Below, piece after piece: positions 8,968-16,898 of a DNA stretch of 37,764 nt. Position 1 is the stretch's first letter. Each line of letters begins with the position of its first letter. The position numbers and the translations under genes were made by a program. The stretch covers positions 1 through 37,764 of the forward strand of contig JAAYJV010000150.1 in assembly GCA_012522755.1 (NCBI GenBank), given 5' to 3'. This DNA is from Candidatus Hydrogenedens sp. GTDB taxonomy: Bacteria; Hydrogenedentota; Hydrogenedentia; Hydrogenedentales; CAITNO01. The notes beneath the pieces were generated by a model. The model ran no database searches. It saw only the letters and a program-made list of their open reading frames with translations, and was not told where the DNA came from.

Positions 8968-9915
8968 ATGAATTCCAATCCCCATGAAAGTGTCCGGTTG
9001 CTCATCGATACTGTTGAGCAGGTTGTGTACGGTAAAAGAGACGTCGTCACCCTGTGTACGGTCGCCCTCCTCGCCCGAGGGCACCTGCTTATTGAGGACG
9101 TGCCCGGTATCGGAAAAACCACCCTCGCCCAGAGTCTCGCAAAATCGGTGAAATGCTCCTTTTCCCGCATACAGTTCACCAGCGATATGCTCCCCTCCGA
9201 CGTGCTGGGCATTTCCATTCTCGATACACGGACCAATGAATTCGTCTTCAGGCGGGGTCCCATTTTCGCCAATATCGTACTGGCCGACGAAATCAACCGT
9301 ACGCCGCCCAAAACGCAAAGCGCTCTCCTGGAAGCCATGAGTGAAAATACCGTCTCCGTTGACGGGATCACCCATCAGCTGCCTGCGCCTTTCATGGTCA
9401 TCGCCACACAGAATCCCATTGAGCACGAAGGTACCTATGTCCTGCCCGAATCGCAGCTCGACCGATTCATGCTCCGCGTGGATATCGGCTATCCTCCCGA
9501 GGACGATGAACTGAAAATCATGCGCCGCCATGATCCTGTCGACGCCATCGCCGCACTGGTACCCGCTCTGGATGCGGAACAACTCCAGGCACTCCAGCAG
9601 GCTGTGGGAAAAGTGCATGTGGACCCTTCCCTGGAAAACTATATCCTGCAAATTGTCCGGGCAACACGCACCCATGATCAGGTACGTCTGGGAGCCAGTC
9701 CCCGGGGAGCACAGGCTCTGTACGAATCCAGCCAGGCCTTTGCTCTCATCGCCGGACGCGATTATGTGGTCCCCGATGACGTGCGTACCCTGGCCGGCCC
9801 TGCTCTGGCACACCGCCTTCTCGTCAAATCACGGGGAGCTGATCTGGCCGCAGCCGCCCGGGAAAGAGAACGTATTGTCCGCGAAATCCTCAGCCATATC
9901 AAGGTGCCCCAATAA
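8968..9915 (+). CDS. MoxR-family AAA+ ATPase
   Basis: About 315 residues. Walker A VPGIGKTT (Lys50) and Walker B IVLADEINR (Asp107-Glu108) are intact, as are the ATQNP sensor region and the LDRFMLRVDIGYP segment typical of MoxR proteins. MoxR ATPases act as chaperone-like remodellers for partners such as DUF58/VWA proteins. I chose the ATG at 8968: GGAAAGG lies about seven bases upstream, while the in-frame TTG at 8926 and the ATG at 8962 are poorly placed. The stop is two bases before the DUF58 gene, so the two are co-translated. The cluster MoxR-DUF58-transglutaminase is a widespread conserved set of unclear role. Confidence 0.92.
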   Translation: MNSNPHESVRLLIDTVEQVVYGKRDVVTLCTVALLARGHLLIEDVPGIGKTTLAQSLAKSVKCSFSRIQFTSDMLPSDVLGISILDTRTNEFVFRRGPIFANIVLADEINRTPPKTQSALLEAMSENTVSVDGITHQLPAPFMVIATQNPIEHEGTYVLPESQLDRFMLRVDIGYPPEDDELKIMRRHDPVDAIAALVPALDAEQLQALQQAVGKVHVDPSLENYILQIVRATRTHDQVRLGASPRGAQALYESSQAFALIAGRDYVVPDDVRTLAGPALAHRLLVKSRGADLAAAARERERIVREILSHIKVPQ

Positions 9916-9917
9916 CA

Positions 9918-10988
9918 ATGATCCTTTTGCAGGGACATAGGGCCTTTCCACGTATTACCCTGGCCGGTCTGATACTGGTGATCATTCTGGTGGTGCTCCT
10001 TCTCGCCGCCTGGAACACGGGAGAAAACCTTCTGTATATTGTCTTCAGTGCAGTTCTGGGCATGTTCATCCTTTCCCTGGCTTCAGGCATCTGGATGCTC
10101 AGAGGCCTGACCATGGGCCGACAGGTGCCCCATGCCGTCTATCGCAATACTCCCTTCGTCTATACGGCACAGCTGCAAAACAGCAAACGATTCTTCTCCT
10201 CTTTTTCGCTGCGTCTGGAAAGCGGCATCGAAGCGGCCGGTTATGTCCTGCGCGTACCGCCTTCCTCAACCATTGCCATGTCAGCCCATCATATGCTTCC
10301 CCGTCGGGGAGTCTATATTCTGCCCCCTCTTACAGTGAAAAGTTCTTTTCCCTTCGGCTTCATCGAGTATAGAAAACACTATGCCGACGCCCATGAAATT
10401 CTCGTTTATCCCCAGGTGACTCTGGCCCGGACAGCCGGCATTGAACAGAGCCTTCATGCCACCGGAACGCCACGTCTCATCCGTGGTGAAGGTGACGAGT
10501 TTTTCACCATCCGCGAATATATCTCCGGTGATGACATGCGCACCATCGCCTGGCGCATCACAGCGCGCATGGGCAAACTCATGGTAAAAGAAACAGGGGC
10601 CGGCCATTCCCGAACCCTCGTCTTCATGCTCGATACCCGTCGCAATAACGATGAGAACTTTGAAGAAGCCTTCGAAGAGATGATCGATATTGCAGCATCG
10701 CTCATGATCACCCTTCTGGGCCGGCAATACAGTGTCGGTTTTGTCGCTCCTGACATGAGAGTCCAGCCCGGCCGTGGTACCGGTCAGCAGCAGCGTATTC
10801 TGGACGCCCTCGCACGCATCAATCCCCGGGAAGACAAACAATGGAATGACTATGAGCAGGAAGTGGGACGGCTCCTTTCCGAACCCCTCAGGCTCCTGCT
10901 TATTTCCCTGAACCAGGACTTGAGTCTGGACGGCGGACAGCAGCAGAACGTTGTCGAAGTGGATCTTTCGGAGGTCATCTATGGGTAA
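9918..10988 (+). CDS. DUF58 domain membrane protein
   Basis: A 356-residue protein with two N-terminal transmembrane helices (about residues 13-31 and 38-58), an immunoglobulin-like middle part, and the DUF58 core at about 190-225. The core reads GEGDEFFTIREYISGDDMR then IAWRITAR, the signature of the family. The C-terminal part (FEEMIDIAASLMITLL) resembles a VWA-like fold. DUF58 proteins are thought to be substrates or partners of MoxR ATPases. An AAGGTG at 9901-9906 serves as ribosome-binding site inside the end of the MoxR gene. The last bases overlap the start of the transglutaminase gene. Molecular function is not established. Confidence 0.88.
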   Translation: MILLQGHRAFPRITLAGLILVIILVVLLLAAWNTGENLLYIVFSAVLGMFILSLASGIWMLRGLTMGRQVPHAVYRNTPFVYTAQLQNSKRFFSSFSLRLESGIEAAGYVLRVPPSSTIAMSAHHMLPRRGVYILPPLTVKSSFPFGFIEYRKHYADAHEILVYPQVTLARTAGIEQSLHATGTPRLIRGEGDEFFTIREYISGDDMRTIAWRITARMGKLMVKETGAGHSRTLVFMLDTRRNNDENFEEAFEEMIDIAASLMITLLGRQYSVGFVAPDMRVQPGRGTGQQQRILDALARINPREDKQWNDYEQEVGRLLSEPLRLLLISLNQDLSLDGGQQQNVVEVDLSEVIYG

Positions 10989-13185
10989 ACGACTCCATCT
11001 GGCACTCCGTATAGCAACCTTATTTCTTGTCTTTTCCGGATATCTGGCCCTCGCATCAGTATATCGCTACGGCCTGGCTTTTCTCTTTTTCCCGGCCGTC
11101 TTTCTGCCGGCCATGCCCCTGGGCGAATGGCTCGAAAAAAAATTCAAACTCTTCCGCATCGCACGAAGGATCGTTGCTCTTCTCTGGCTTGTCTTCATCC
11201 CCTTTTCACTGCAACTTTACGGATTGATGGATGCCGTTATTTTTCTCGTCATCTTCATCCAGTTCTATCTCATGACCGGACTGAAAAGCAGTCGTGTATA
11301 TTACGAAATATTTCTCATGGCCTTTTTTCTGCTTCTGGCCGCTGTAGTCCAGTCTCCGGAACCCCTTATCGCCATTGCCTTCTTTCTTTTCGCCGTATCT
11401 TCCGTATGGGCATTCTCACTGGTCAAAATGTACCATGAACAGATGAGCTCGCCTCCTTCGCCCCTCATAGAGCTTTATAGAAAAGGCGCAAAAAAATCAC
11501 GGCCCCAACCTGGCGGAAGGCTGGACTTCGGCTTCGTAGTCAATATGATTCTTCTGTCCTGTCTGGCACTGGCCATCACCATTGTCTCTTTTCTCTTCAC
11601 CCCCCGTGTGGAAGCGGGATGGATGGGCCGTCAGGATCCACGCTTTGCCTTTACCGGTCTGTCCGAGACTGTGCGTATCACGGGCGGCACAAGTGTTTAT
11701 GAATCGGCCAGTGTCATGATGCACGTGCGTCTTCCCGGGGAAAGTGACCGTGAGAATGCACAGCTGGGCGGCATGTACTGGCGTATTACGACTCTGAACC
11801 GTTTTTTTGAAAATGAATGGTCGCGCAGAGGCCTTCAGGCCAATTATGAACCCGGTGTGGAAAAAAGTCTTTCCCGCCAGCGCATTTTCGCCAAGGCGGC
11901 CGGTGGGCGTGATATTGCGCGTAAACATGTGCGGGGCCGGAAACGTGTCCAGCAGCAGATTTTTATGGGCGACGTCCCCGATCAGGGTGTTCCTGCTCTC
12001 GACAAACCGCTCTCCGTCAGTGTGGAAGATTCCGGCACCCGCGCACTCATCGCCTGGGAGGGCGGCGACGACTTCACCATCAGCCTGCAGACAGCCGGTC
12101 CGCGACGTCTGCAATATCAGGCAAACTCTGAAATCACCATCATAGACCCGGAACGATTGCGCGAAGCGAAGCCCTATTATGACTATATGGACTCCCGGGA
12201 TTACAAAATGCTCACGGCTCAGGATCTCCAGCCTGAAACCCTGGCGAAAGTGCGGGAGATCACCCGGGACGCCCCTACCCTCTACGACAAAATACGGGCT
12301 CTGGAAAGCTGGCTCAGCAGCGGTGAATTCGTCTATACCCTCAACTTGCCCGCCCTGCCCGAAGAACACGGTATTGATGCCTTTTTGCTCGATATCAAAT
12401 CGGGCCATTGCGAATTTTATGCGACAGCCCTGGCACTCATGATCCGCTCTCTCGATGTGCCCGCACGCGTCGTGAGCGGCTATCGCGGCGGCGAATATTC
12501 CAGTGCCGACGATGCCTGGATCATCCGGGCGAGCATGTCCCATTTGTGGGTGGAAGCTCTCTTTCCTGAAGTCGGCTGGATACGCTTTGACCCTTCGCCC
12601 CAGCCCGTTGACGATATGGCGGCCTTCAACCGCATGCGCATGGCCTGGTCTCTCTATGTGCTCCGTGCAAAGATGTTCTGGTTCCAGGAAGTCGTCGGTT
12701 TTCAGGGCGGCCTTCGCCTCGACAACCTCCCCTGGCCCTGGAAAAAGAAGGGTAATTTAAAAGATCACCCGGCCGGAACTCCCGAAAAAAAGGAAAGTGC
12801 CACCGAGCAAACGGCAAAAGATTATACGGAAACGACCCCCTGGATCTTCATCGCAGTACCCGTCCTTTTCCTGCTTCTCATCGTTATGCTCATCCGACAG
12901 AGCAGGAAACAAAAAGAGCCCTTCCCCCTGTCGCCTGATCAGCAGCAGGCCCGGGAAGCCTGGCGCCGATTCCTGAAAAAAGGGAAAGGCACGGGGATAC
13001 AGGTGGAGAACCATACTCCGGCTGAAGTCCTCCATCAGCTCAAAGAAAAGGTCACCGTCGATTATGCCGCAGCCGAAGCATTCGCTCGCCACTATGAAGC
13101 GGCCCGTTTCGGCAAACAACCCTGCAACAGAACATTGCGCCAGCAGGTGGCCGCCATCTTCCGACGCAAACAGCCCCGTTCATAA
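10981..13185 (+). CDS. TgpA-like membrane transglutaminase (DUF3488/transglutaminase-like/DUF4129)
   Basis: About 734 residues. The N-terminal third holds about six hydrophobic segments (DUF3488-like), ending with VVNMILLSCLALAITIVSF. A large soluble, probably periplasmic part contains a transglutaminase-like core with an intact triad: Cys477 (KSGHCEF), His521 (SHLWVE) and Asp537 (FDPSP). A further transmembrane helix (WIFIAVPVLFLLLIVMLI) and a basic cytoplasmic DUF4129-like tail follow. Homologues such as Pseudomonas TgpA are essential envelope proteins; the actual substrate is unknown. The ATG at 10981 has GGAGGT five bases upstream and overlaps the DUF58 stop by eight bases; the in-frame TTG at 10951 lacks such a site. 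Last gene of the cluster. Confidence 0.9.
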   Translation: MGKRLHLALRIATLFLVFSGYLALASVYRYGLAFLFFPAVFLPAMPLGEWLEKKFKLFRIARRIVALLWLVFIPFSLQLYGLMDAVIFLVIFIQFYLMTGLKSSRVYYEIFLMAFFLLLAAVVQSPEPLIAIAFFLFAVSSVWAFSLVKMYHEQMSSPPSPLIELYRKGAKKSRPQPGGRLDFGFVVNMILLSCLALAITIVSFLFTPRVEAGWMGRQDPRFAFTGLSETVRITGGTSVYESASVMMHVRLPGESDRENAQLGGMYWRITTLNRFFENEWSRRGLQANYEPGVEKSLSRQRIFAKAAGGRDIARKHVRGRKRVQQQIFMGDVPDQGVPALDKPLSVSVEDSGTRALIAWEGGDDFTISLQTAGPRRLQYQANSEITIIDPERLREAKPYYDYMDSRDYKMLTAQDLQPETLAKVREITRDAPTLYDKIRALESWLSSGEFVYTLNLPALPEEHGIDAFLLDIKSGHCEFYATALALMIRSLDVPARVVSGYRGGEYSSADDAWIIRASMSHLWVEALFPEVGWIRFDPSPQPVDDMAAFNRMRMAWSLYVLRAKMFWFQEVVGFQGGLRLDNLPWPWKKKGNLKDHPAGTPEKKESATEQTAKDYTETTPWIFIAVPVLFLLLIVMLIRQSRKQKEPFPLSPDQQQAREAWRRFLKKGKGTGIQVENHTPAEVLHQLKEKVTVDYAAAEAFARHYEAARFGKQPCNRTLRQQVAAIFRRKQPRS

Positions 13186-13200
13186 TGCGCTCGGCTGCTC

Positions 13201-13521
13201 TTATTGAGGACTCGCTATCTTCATCAGCACCAGCCCCGATACAATCAGTACAGCCGCCAGAATCCTCAATGCACTTGCGTCTTCGCCGAGAATAAAGATC
13301 CCCACGAAGAAAGCGCCCACAGCACCGATACCCGTCCAGATGATATAGGAAGTACCCAGAGGCAGCGATTTCATGGCCCAGCCAAGAAGGGCGAAACTGG
13401 CGATCATGGCGACCAGAGTGATCGCTGTGGGAAGAGGTCGGCTGAAGCCCACAGAAAGCTTCATGTAATAAGCCCACACAACTTCGAGAATACCCGCTGC
13501 GGTCAGAACGATCCAAGCCAT
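13201..13521 (-). CDS. gdx: Guanidinium exporter Gdx (SugE subtype of SMR family)
   Basis: A 106-residue inner-membrane protein with four transmembrane helices, of normal SMR length. The conserved membrane Glu13 is in GILEVVWA. The segment WAMKSLPLGTSYIIWTGIGAVGA is diagnostic for the SugE/Gdx subtype rather than EmrE. Gdx dimers (dual topology) exchange guanidinium for protons. I start at the ATG at 13521, which has AGGAG eight bases upstream; the longer reading frame runs back through the leader and tRNA and is not real. Two ACGR-loop hairpins in the leader, the hallmark of the guanidine-II riboswitch, independently support the substrate. It converges on the transglutaminase gene (15-base gap). 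Confidence 0.93.
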   Translation of the reverse strand: MAWIVLTAAGILEVVWAYYMKLSVGFSRPLPTAITLVAMIASFALLGWAMKSLPLGTSYIIWTGIGAVGAFFVGIFILGEDASALRILAAVLIVSGLVLMKIASPQ

Positions 13522-13554
13522 GAAACCACTCCTTTTTATTGGTCGGGTTTTTAC

Positions 13555-13608
13555 TGATCGGGCCGTCCCGCATGATTCCCAGGGAGTGGGGGAAGGTCGT
13601 CCTTCACG
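13555..13608 (-). promoter_or_regulatory. Guanidine-II riboswitch (mini-ykkC) upstream of gdx
   Basis: Reading the minus strand, hairpin 1 at 13605-13592 is GAAGG-ACGA-CCTTC and hairpin 2 at 13570-13559 is CGGG-ACGG-CCCG. They are joined by a 21-base linker. Two hairpins, each capped by an ACGR tetraloop closed by GG/CC, are the defining features of the mini-ykkC/guanidine-II class. The AGGAG ribosome-binding site of gdx lies about 25 bases downstream of hairpin 2, fitting translational control: guanidine binding to both loops would favour a form with the ribosome-binding site free. Class assignment comes from recalled consensus, not from a covariance search. Confidence 0.85.
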
Positions 13609-13671
13609 ATAGATTGCACAGCCCCCTCGACAGAGGAAAGAAGGAAGAGAGGAAAAGAGAGAATGAAAAAA

Positions 13672-13755
13672 TGGCGGAGGGTGAGGGACTCGAACCCTCA
13701 AGGCCGAAGCCGCCGGTTTTCAAGACCGGTGCATTACCAATTATGCTAACCCTCC
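13672..13755 (-). tRNA. tRNA-Ser (anticodon TGA)
   Basis: Minus-strand cloverleaf of 84 bases including an encoded CCA. Acceptor GGAGGGT pairs with ACCCTCC; the discriminator is G. D-arm stem GCA/TGC. Anticodon stem CCGGT/ACCGG with loop CTTGAAA gives anticodon TGA. The extra arm is a compact hairpin GGC-TTCG-GCC, as expected for a class II tRNA. T-arm GAGGG-TTCGAGT-CCCTC. Anticodon TGA reads UCN serine codons; it is not the TCA of selenocysteine tRNA. Confidence 0.95.
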
Positions 13756-13778
13756 TGCGATTGCTGGAACAGGCCTTT

Positions 13779-13808
13779 ATTGTACCGATTCCCGGGCATG
13801 GATGTCCA
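13779..13808 (-). promoter_or_regulatory. Probable promoter of tRNA-Ser
   Basis: On the minus strand, TGGACA (13808-13803) and TACAAT (13784-13779) are 18 bases apart. The -10 ends 23 bases before the tRNA, consistent with a short 5' leader. The same transcript could run on into the gdx leader. Confidence 0.5.
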
Positions 13809-13820
13809 GATAGGTAATAG

Positions 13821-13860
13821 GTCGGATCAGTCGGATCTGACGGATCCGTCAGATGTGGGC
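13821..13860. repeat. GGATC-rich dispersed repeat with perfect 18-bp palindrome
   Basis: TCGGATC occurs twice in tandem (13822, 13831), followed by the perfect palindrome TCTGACGGATCCGTCAGA at 13836-13853 and then GATGTGGGCGGGG. A related sequence (GATCCGAC tandem followed by GGATGTGGGATGGGCGGGGG) lies at 37618-37658, so this is a dispersed intergenic element. Function unknown. Confidence 0.6.
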
Positions 13861-14099
13861 GGGGCGTAGGCATATCCTGGGATACAAAAGAGACTGCGGG
13901 GAGACAGATAAGCCTCTTCCTCTTCTTTCTTCGTGTTACACCCGTCATCATCCATTATTTTTTCGAAGAAGTTCATATTGCTGCCTCTGCAAGTCATATA
14001 TTTTCAAGATGTTGTGGGATTCTCGATTCGGCAAACTGTCTTCCGACAATCATGAACAAATAATGCTTCGGAAAAACGTGAAAGACGTTGAAAGCCATT

Positions 14100-14305
14100 C
14101 CTGGGAACGCCAATTTCCACATTGGCGGACAGCGTGTTATGACATTGACATTTTGCAAACAGTGATGCGACAACAGGTCTTTTGCCAACCAAGAATAAAA
14201 TAAAAGCCTTTGTGAACTCTGAGTCTTTGTTCTCCCGTCAAATACATACATAAGTCACGGTCTTTTCCCGGGTGTCTTGCCAATGTGGAAATTGGCGTTC
14301 CCAGG
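14100..14305. mobile_element. MITE-like element or paired REP repeats with 27-bp terminal inverted repeats
   Basis: Positions 14100-14126 and 14279-14305 are perfect reverse complements over 27 bp, starting CCTGGGAACGCC and containing an inner hairpin GCCAAT/ATTGGC. The 152-bp interior is AT-rich and non-coding. I see no target-site duplication (flanks ATT and CTG differ). It may be a non-autonomous transposon remnant or two REP-like units in opposite orientation. Confidence 0.5.
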
Positions 14306-14532
14306 CTGCGCGACCCAAGGTCTTTAATTTATCAGTGTTAATCAGTGGTTCTAAGGAAGGTCGTATCAGTGTCATCTCTTCGGTAAAGATGTATTTTTCC
14401 GTGTGTTCAGTGATTGACCTGGTTCAATTGGAAAGTATCATTTGCTTGCTGCTGTGCAGCGCTGTGGTGAAAATACCCTGCAAAAAAACACCATTTTTAC
14501 CGAATATAAAGTGGAATTTTATATTCCCCATC

Positions 14533-14541
14533 TGGTATACT
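14533..14541 (+). promoter_or_regulatory. Extended -10 promoter element of tRNA-Met
   Basis: TGGTATACT, a TGn extended -10 (TATACT at 14536-14541), lies 13 bases before the tRNA. No good -35 box is present (TGGAAT at 14512 is the best). The same TGGTATACTT string recurs upstream of the tandem QueD gene at 36263. Confidence 0.45.
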
Positions 14542-14554
14542 TAATGACAGATAA

Positions 14555-14631
14555 GGCGGTGTAGCTCAGTTGGTTAGAGCAGTGGAATCATAATCCACGA
14601 GTCCGCGGTTCGAATCCGTGCACCGCTACCA
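14555..14631 (+). tRNA. tRNA-Met (anticodon CAT, elongator type)
   Basis: A 77-base cloverleaf including an encoded CCA. Acceptor GGCGGTG pairs with CACCGCT, with a G-T wobble at the first pair. The D-arm has AGCTCAGTTGGTTAGAGC; anticodon stem GTGGA/TCCAC with loop ATCATAA gives CAT. T-arm CGCGG-TTCGAAT-CCGTG. Lack of the C1-A72 type mismatch argues against initiator tRNA. A tRNA-Ile2 with lysidine-modified CAT cannot be excluded from sequence alone. Confidence 0.92.
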
Positions 14632-14640
14632 GCATATTCC

Positions 14641-14674
14641 ACGGTGGTCCGGCCTCTCCGGATCACCGTTTTTT
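14641..14674 (+). terminator. Rho-independent terminator after tRNA-Met
   Basis: A strong hairpin, ACGGTGGTCCGG-CCTCT-CCGGATCACCGT at 14641-14669 with one internal G-T wobble, followed by a run of six T to 14674. It starts 10 bases after the tRNA. The T-run overlaps the last codon of the converging kinase gene, whose own side lacks a U-run. Confidence 0.88.
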
Positions 14675-16898
14675 ATTGTTCATCCTTCGATTCCCGGGCT
14701 GTTCGTGCCAGTCTGAAGCCATAGGTATCCATAAACATATCGGGCATGGCATAATGCCGGACGGCATTGCTGCACCCTGATTCCGGTACGCTCCAGGATC
14801 CGCCGCGCTGCACTTTATAAATCCCCGTGGTCGGACCTACAGGATAGGCGGATTGGGCGACCTTGTAATATTCGGCATCGTACCAGTCCTGTACCCATTC
14901 GAGCAGGTTGCCGCTCGTATCATGCAGTCCCCAGGGATTGGCGGGTTTCTCGCCCACTTTATGAGAGGTCCCCGCACTGTTCAGGGAACACCATCCATAT
15001 TCTTTCAGTTTGTCCGAGCTGGAACCATGGAAGAAAGGTGCGTTGCTTCCGGCCCGGGCCGCATATTCCCACTCGGCTTCCGTGGGCAATCTGAATCCAC
15101 CGCCGGGAACACGTGCATTGAGCTGCTCAATAAATCTCTGGCTGTCGTTCCAACTCACATTGTCCACAGGGAATTGAGGGTCGTCGTTGAAACGGCTGGG
15201 ATTGTTCCCCATAACAGCGGTCCACTGGGCCTGGGTCACTTCGTATTTGCCCATCCAGAATCCTTTGGGAATCCAGATTTCCCGGGCCGGACTGGTATCG
15301 CTGACCTTGCCGCCCCGTCGGTTGCCGCCTCCGTATACATCATCGCCCATAAGGAAAACACCGGAGGAAATCCAGACCAGTTCCAGAGTAGTGCCGCCTC
15401 CGAGATCAATGATTTTATTTTCCACCTGGACCACCTGGCTGGCGAGAGGGCTCGTGTCTTCCTCCTCCTCTTTTTCAGCGTCGGCCGCTTTCTTTTCCGC
15501 TTCCAATGCGGCCAGTTCCGCAGCCTTGGCCTCTTCTTCCTTTTCTTTGATTCTGGCGTTTTCCTTTTCTTTTTTCAAGGCAATGAAAGAACTCTGTGCC
15601 TCAAAAAAGTACTGTACGGCATCACGACCGCTTTCCGCTTTTTCCGCCTTCTCAAAAATTGCCACGGCATCTCTGTATTCTTTGGTTTTCAGGTCTTCGC
15701 CCCAGGTCTTTTCCAGCCTGTCCAGATGGCGCCGGGCACTGTCTTTCGCTTCCTGACGGCTCATGCCACCCGTACCCATGCCCGTGCTTTCCCGGAAAAA
15801 GGATTGCCAGGCGATGACTCCCGCCGCAACAAGGAGCAGGATGAGCACCACAAATTTGACCCGCTGACCGAAAAGCGCCTTCAGATTGGCCAGAGTAGTA
15901 AACTTGCTGTCTTTGGGCAGTTTGAAGGTGTTTTTAGTCCGCTGACTCGGGTCCAGCTTCCCCTGAAAGTCCAGAAGCATCTCACCCGCATCAGCATGGC
16001 GGTTACCGGGCGATTTGCGCAGCCCTTTGAGTACGACCCGGGCCAGAGGTGCCGGGATGGAGGGGTTGAAATCGCGCGGATCAGGGGGCGAGGTATTCGC
16101 ATGGGCATGAAGTACTTCCGTATAAGCTCCGGAAAAAGGCAGCCGCAAAGTGAGCATCTCAAAGAGCATGACCGCAAAACTGTACAAATCTGTAGCCGGT
16201 CCGAATTTGCCGAAACGGTCCGGCTCAATCTGTTCGGGAGCCATATAGGCCGGTGTGCCTACGCCGCCTTCGCTGGTAAAGGTGAGGGCTGTCACCGCAG
16301 AGGTGAGGCTGATGTCACGCCGAGTCTGACCGATGCCGAAGTCTGTCAGTTTGACATTGATCTGCCCGTCACTGTTCTTGTGTACCATGATATTGGCGGG
16401 CTTGATATCCAGATGCAATACCCCTCGGCTGTGAGCGTATTCCATGCCTGTGAGACATTGGGCGACAATTTCCTGGATGATTGTGGGAGAAAGGATGAGT
16501 CCGTCTTCCAGCTCTTCAGCCTGAGGACTCAGTTTGTAGTCGGACTCCACATGATGTGCAATGGCGGTCCGGGCCAGAATCTGGGAGAGGGGTTCCCCTT
16601 CGGCATATTCCATGATCAGCATGGGGAGCTTACGGTAGACCATCCGGTCGATGAGCGCCACGATATTCTGATGGTTGCCCAGATGCGCCATGAGCTTGCA
16701 TTCGTTTTCCAGACGTCTGATCACTTCCTCCTGCTCGCCCCATTCGCCGCGCAGCACTTTGATGGCGACCTTGCGTTTCAAAAGGGAGTCTTCCGCCAGG
16801 TACACATGACCCATGGCACCGGAGCCCAGGTGAGAAATAATGTAGTAGCGGTTGTCAATAGTCTGATTGATCAGTTCGGAAATAGAATGAGATTCCAT
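14673..16898 (-). CDS. Membrane Ser/Thr protein kinase with C-terminal SUMF/FGE-like domain
   Basis: A 741-residue fusion. Kinase domain about residues 15-310: Gly loop LGSGAMGHVY, Lys47 (VAIKVL), catalytic loop HLDIKPAN (162-169, with Leu instead of Arg before the Asp), DFG at 186-188 and an APEQI segment. A transmembrane helix spans 347-368. A long charged coiled-coil (about 385-485) leads to a sulfatase-modifying-factor-like domain (about 495-735; SSGVFLMGDD, KYEVTQAQW, RLPTEAEWEYAARAG, GNLLEWVQDWY). In true formylglycine-generating enzymes two Cys lie five residues apart in the GGSW region; here these are Val704 and Cys709, so oxygenase activity is unlikely and the domain probably senses or binds a ligand outside the membrane. 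AAGGGG precedes the ATG. It stands alone. Confidence 0.9.
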   Translation of the reverse strand: MESHSISELINQTIDNRYYIISHLGSGAMGHVYLAEDSLLKRKVAIKVLRGEWGEQEEVIRRLENECKLMAHLGNHQNIVALIDRMVYRKLPMLIMEYAEGEPLSQILARTAIAHHVESDYKLSPQAEELEDGLILSPTIIQEIVAQCLTGMEYAHSRGVLHLDIKPANIMVHKNSDGQINVKLTDFGIGQTRRDISLTSAVTALTFTSEGGVGTPAYMAPEQIEPDRFGKFGPATDLYSFAVMLFEMLTLRLPFSGAYTEVLHAHANTSPPDPRDFNPSIPAPLARVVLKGLRKSPGNRHADAGEMLLDFQGKLDPSQRTKNTFKLPKDSKFTTLANLKALFGQRVKFVVLILLLVAAGVIAWQSFFRESTGMGTGGMSRQEAKDSARRHLDRLEKTWGEDLKTKEYRDAVAIFEKAEKAESGRDAVQYFFEAQSSFIALKKEKENARIKEKEEEAKAAELAALEAEKKAADAEKEEEEDTSPLASQVVQVENKIIDLGGGTTLELVWISSGVFLMGDDVYGGGNRRGGKVSDTSPAREIWIPKGFWMGKYEVTQAQWTAVMGNNPSRFNDDPQFPVDNVSWNDSQRFIEQLNARVPGGGFRLPTEAEWEYAARAGSNAPFFHGSSSDKLKEYGWCSLNSAGTSHKVGEKPANPWGLHDTSGNLLEWVQDWYDAEYYKVAQSAYPVGPTTGIYKVQRGGSWSVPESGCSNAVRHYAMPDMFMDTYGFRLARTARESKDEQ

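Larger units (their letters stand above)
13861..14554. other. Long gene-free stretch between two tRNA genes
   Basis: About 0.7 kb with short, low-quality reading frames only. It contains the inverted-repeat element at 14100-14305, a second copy of the CTGTGGTGAAAA-type phrase near 14450-14470, and an AT-rich segment just before tRNA-Met. I find no recognisable protein or structured RNA in the remainder. Confidence 0.5.

Noticed and set aside
8227-9813. A 528-codon minus-strand reading frame
   Set aside because: Antisense to the hydrolase and MoxR genes; no domain signal.
13522-13701. N-terminal extension of the SMR exporter
   Set aside because: The extension would read through the riboswitch hairpins and the tRNA end; the family start MAWI with a ribosome-binding site is at 13521.
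13672-13755. Selenocysteine tRNA
   Set aside because: The anticodon is TGA, not TCA, and the acceptor and extra arms are of tRNA-Ser size.
14673-16898. A true formylglycine-generating (sulfatase-activating) enzyme
   Set aside because: The first of the two active-site Cys is Val704, and no sulfatase gene is nearby.
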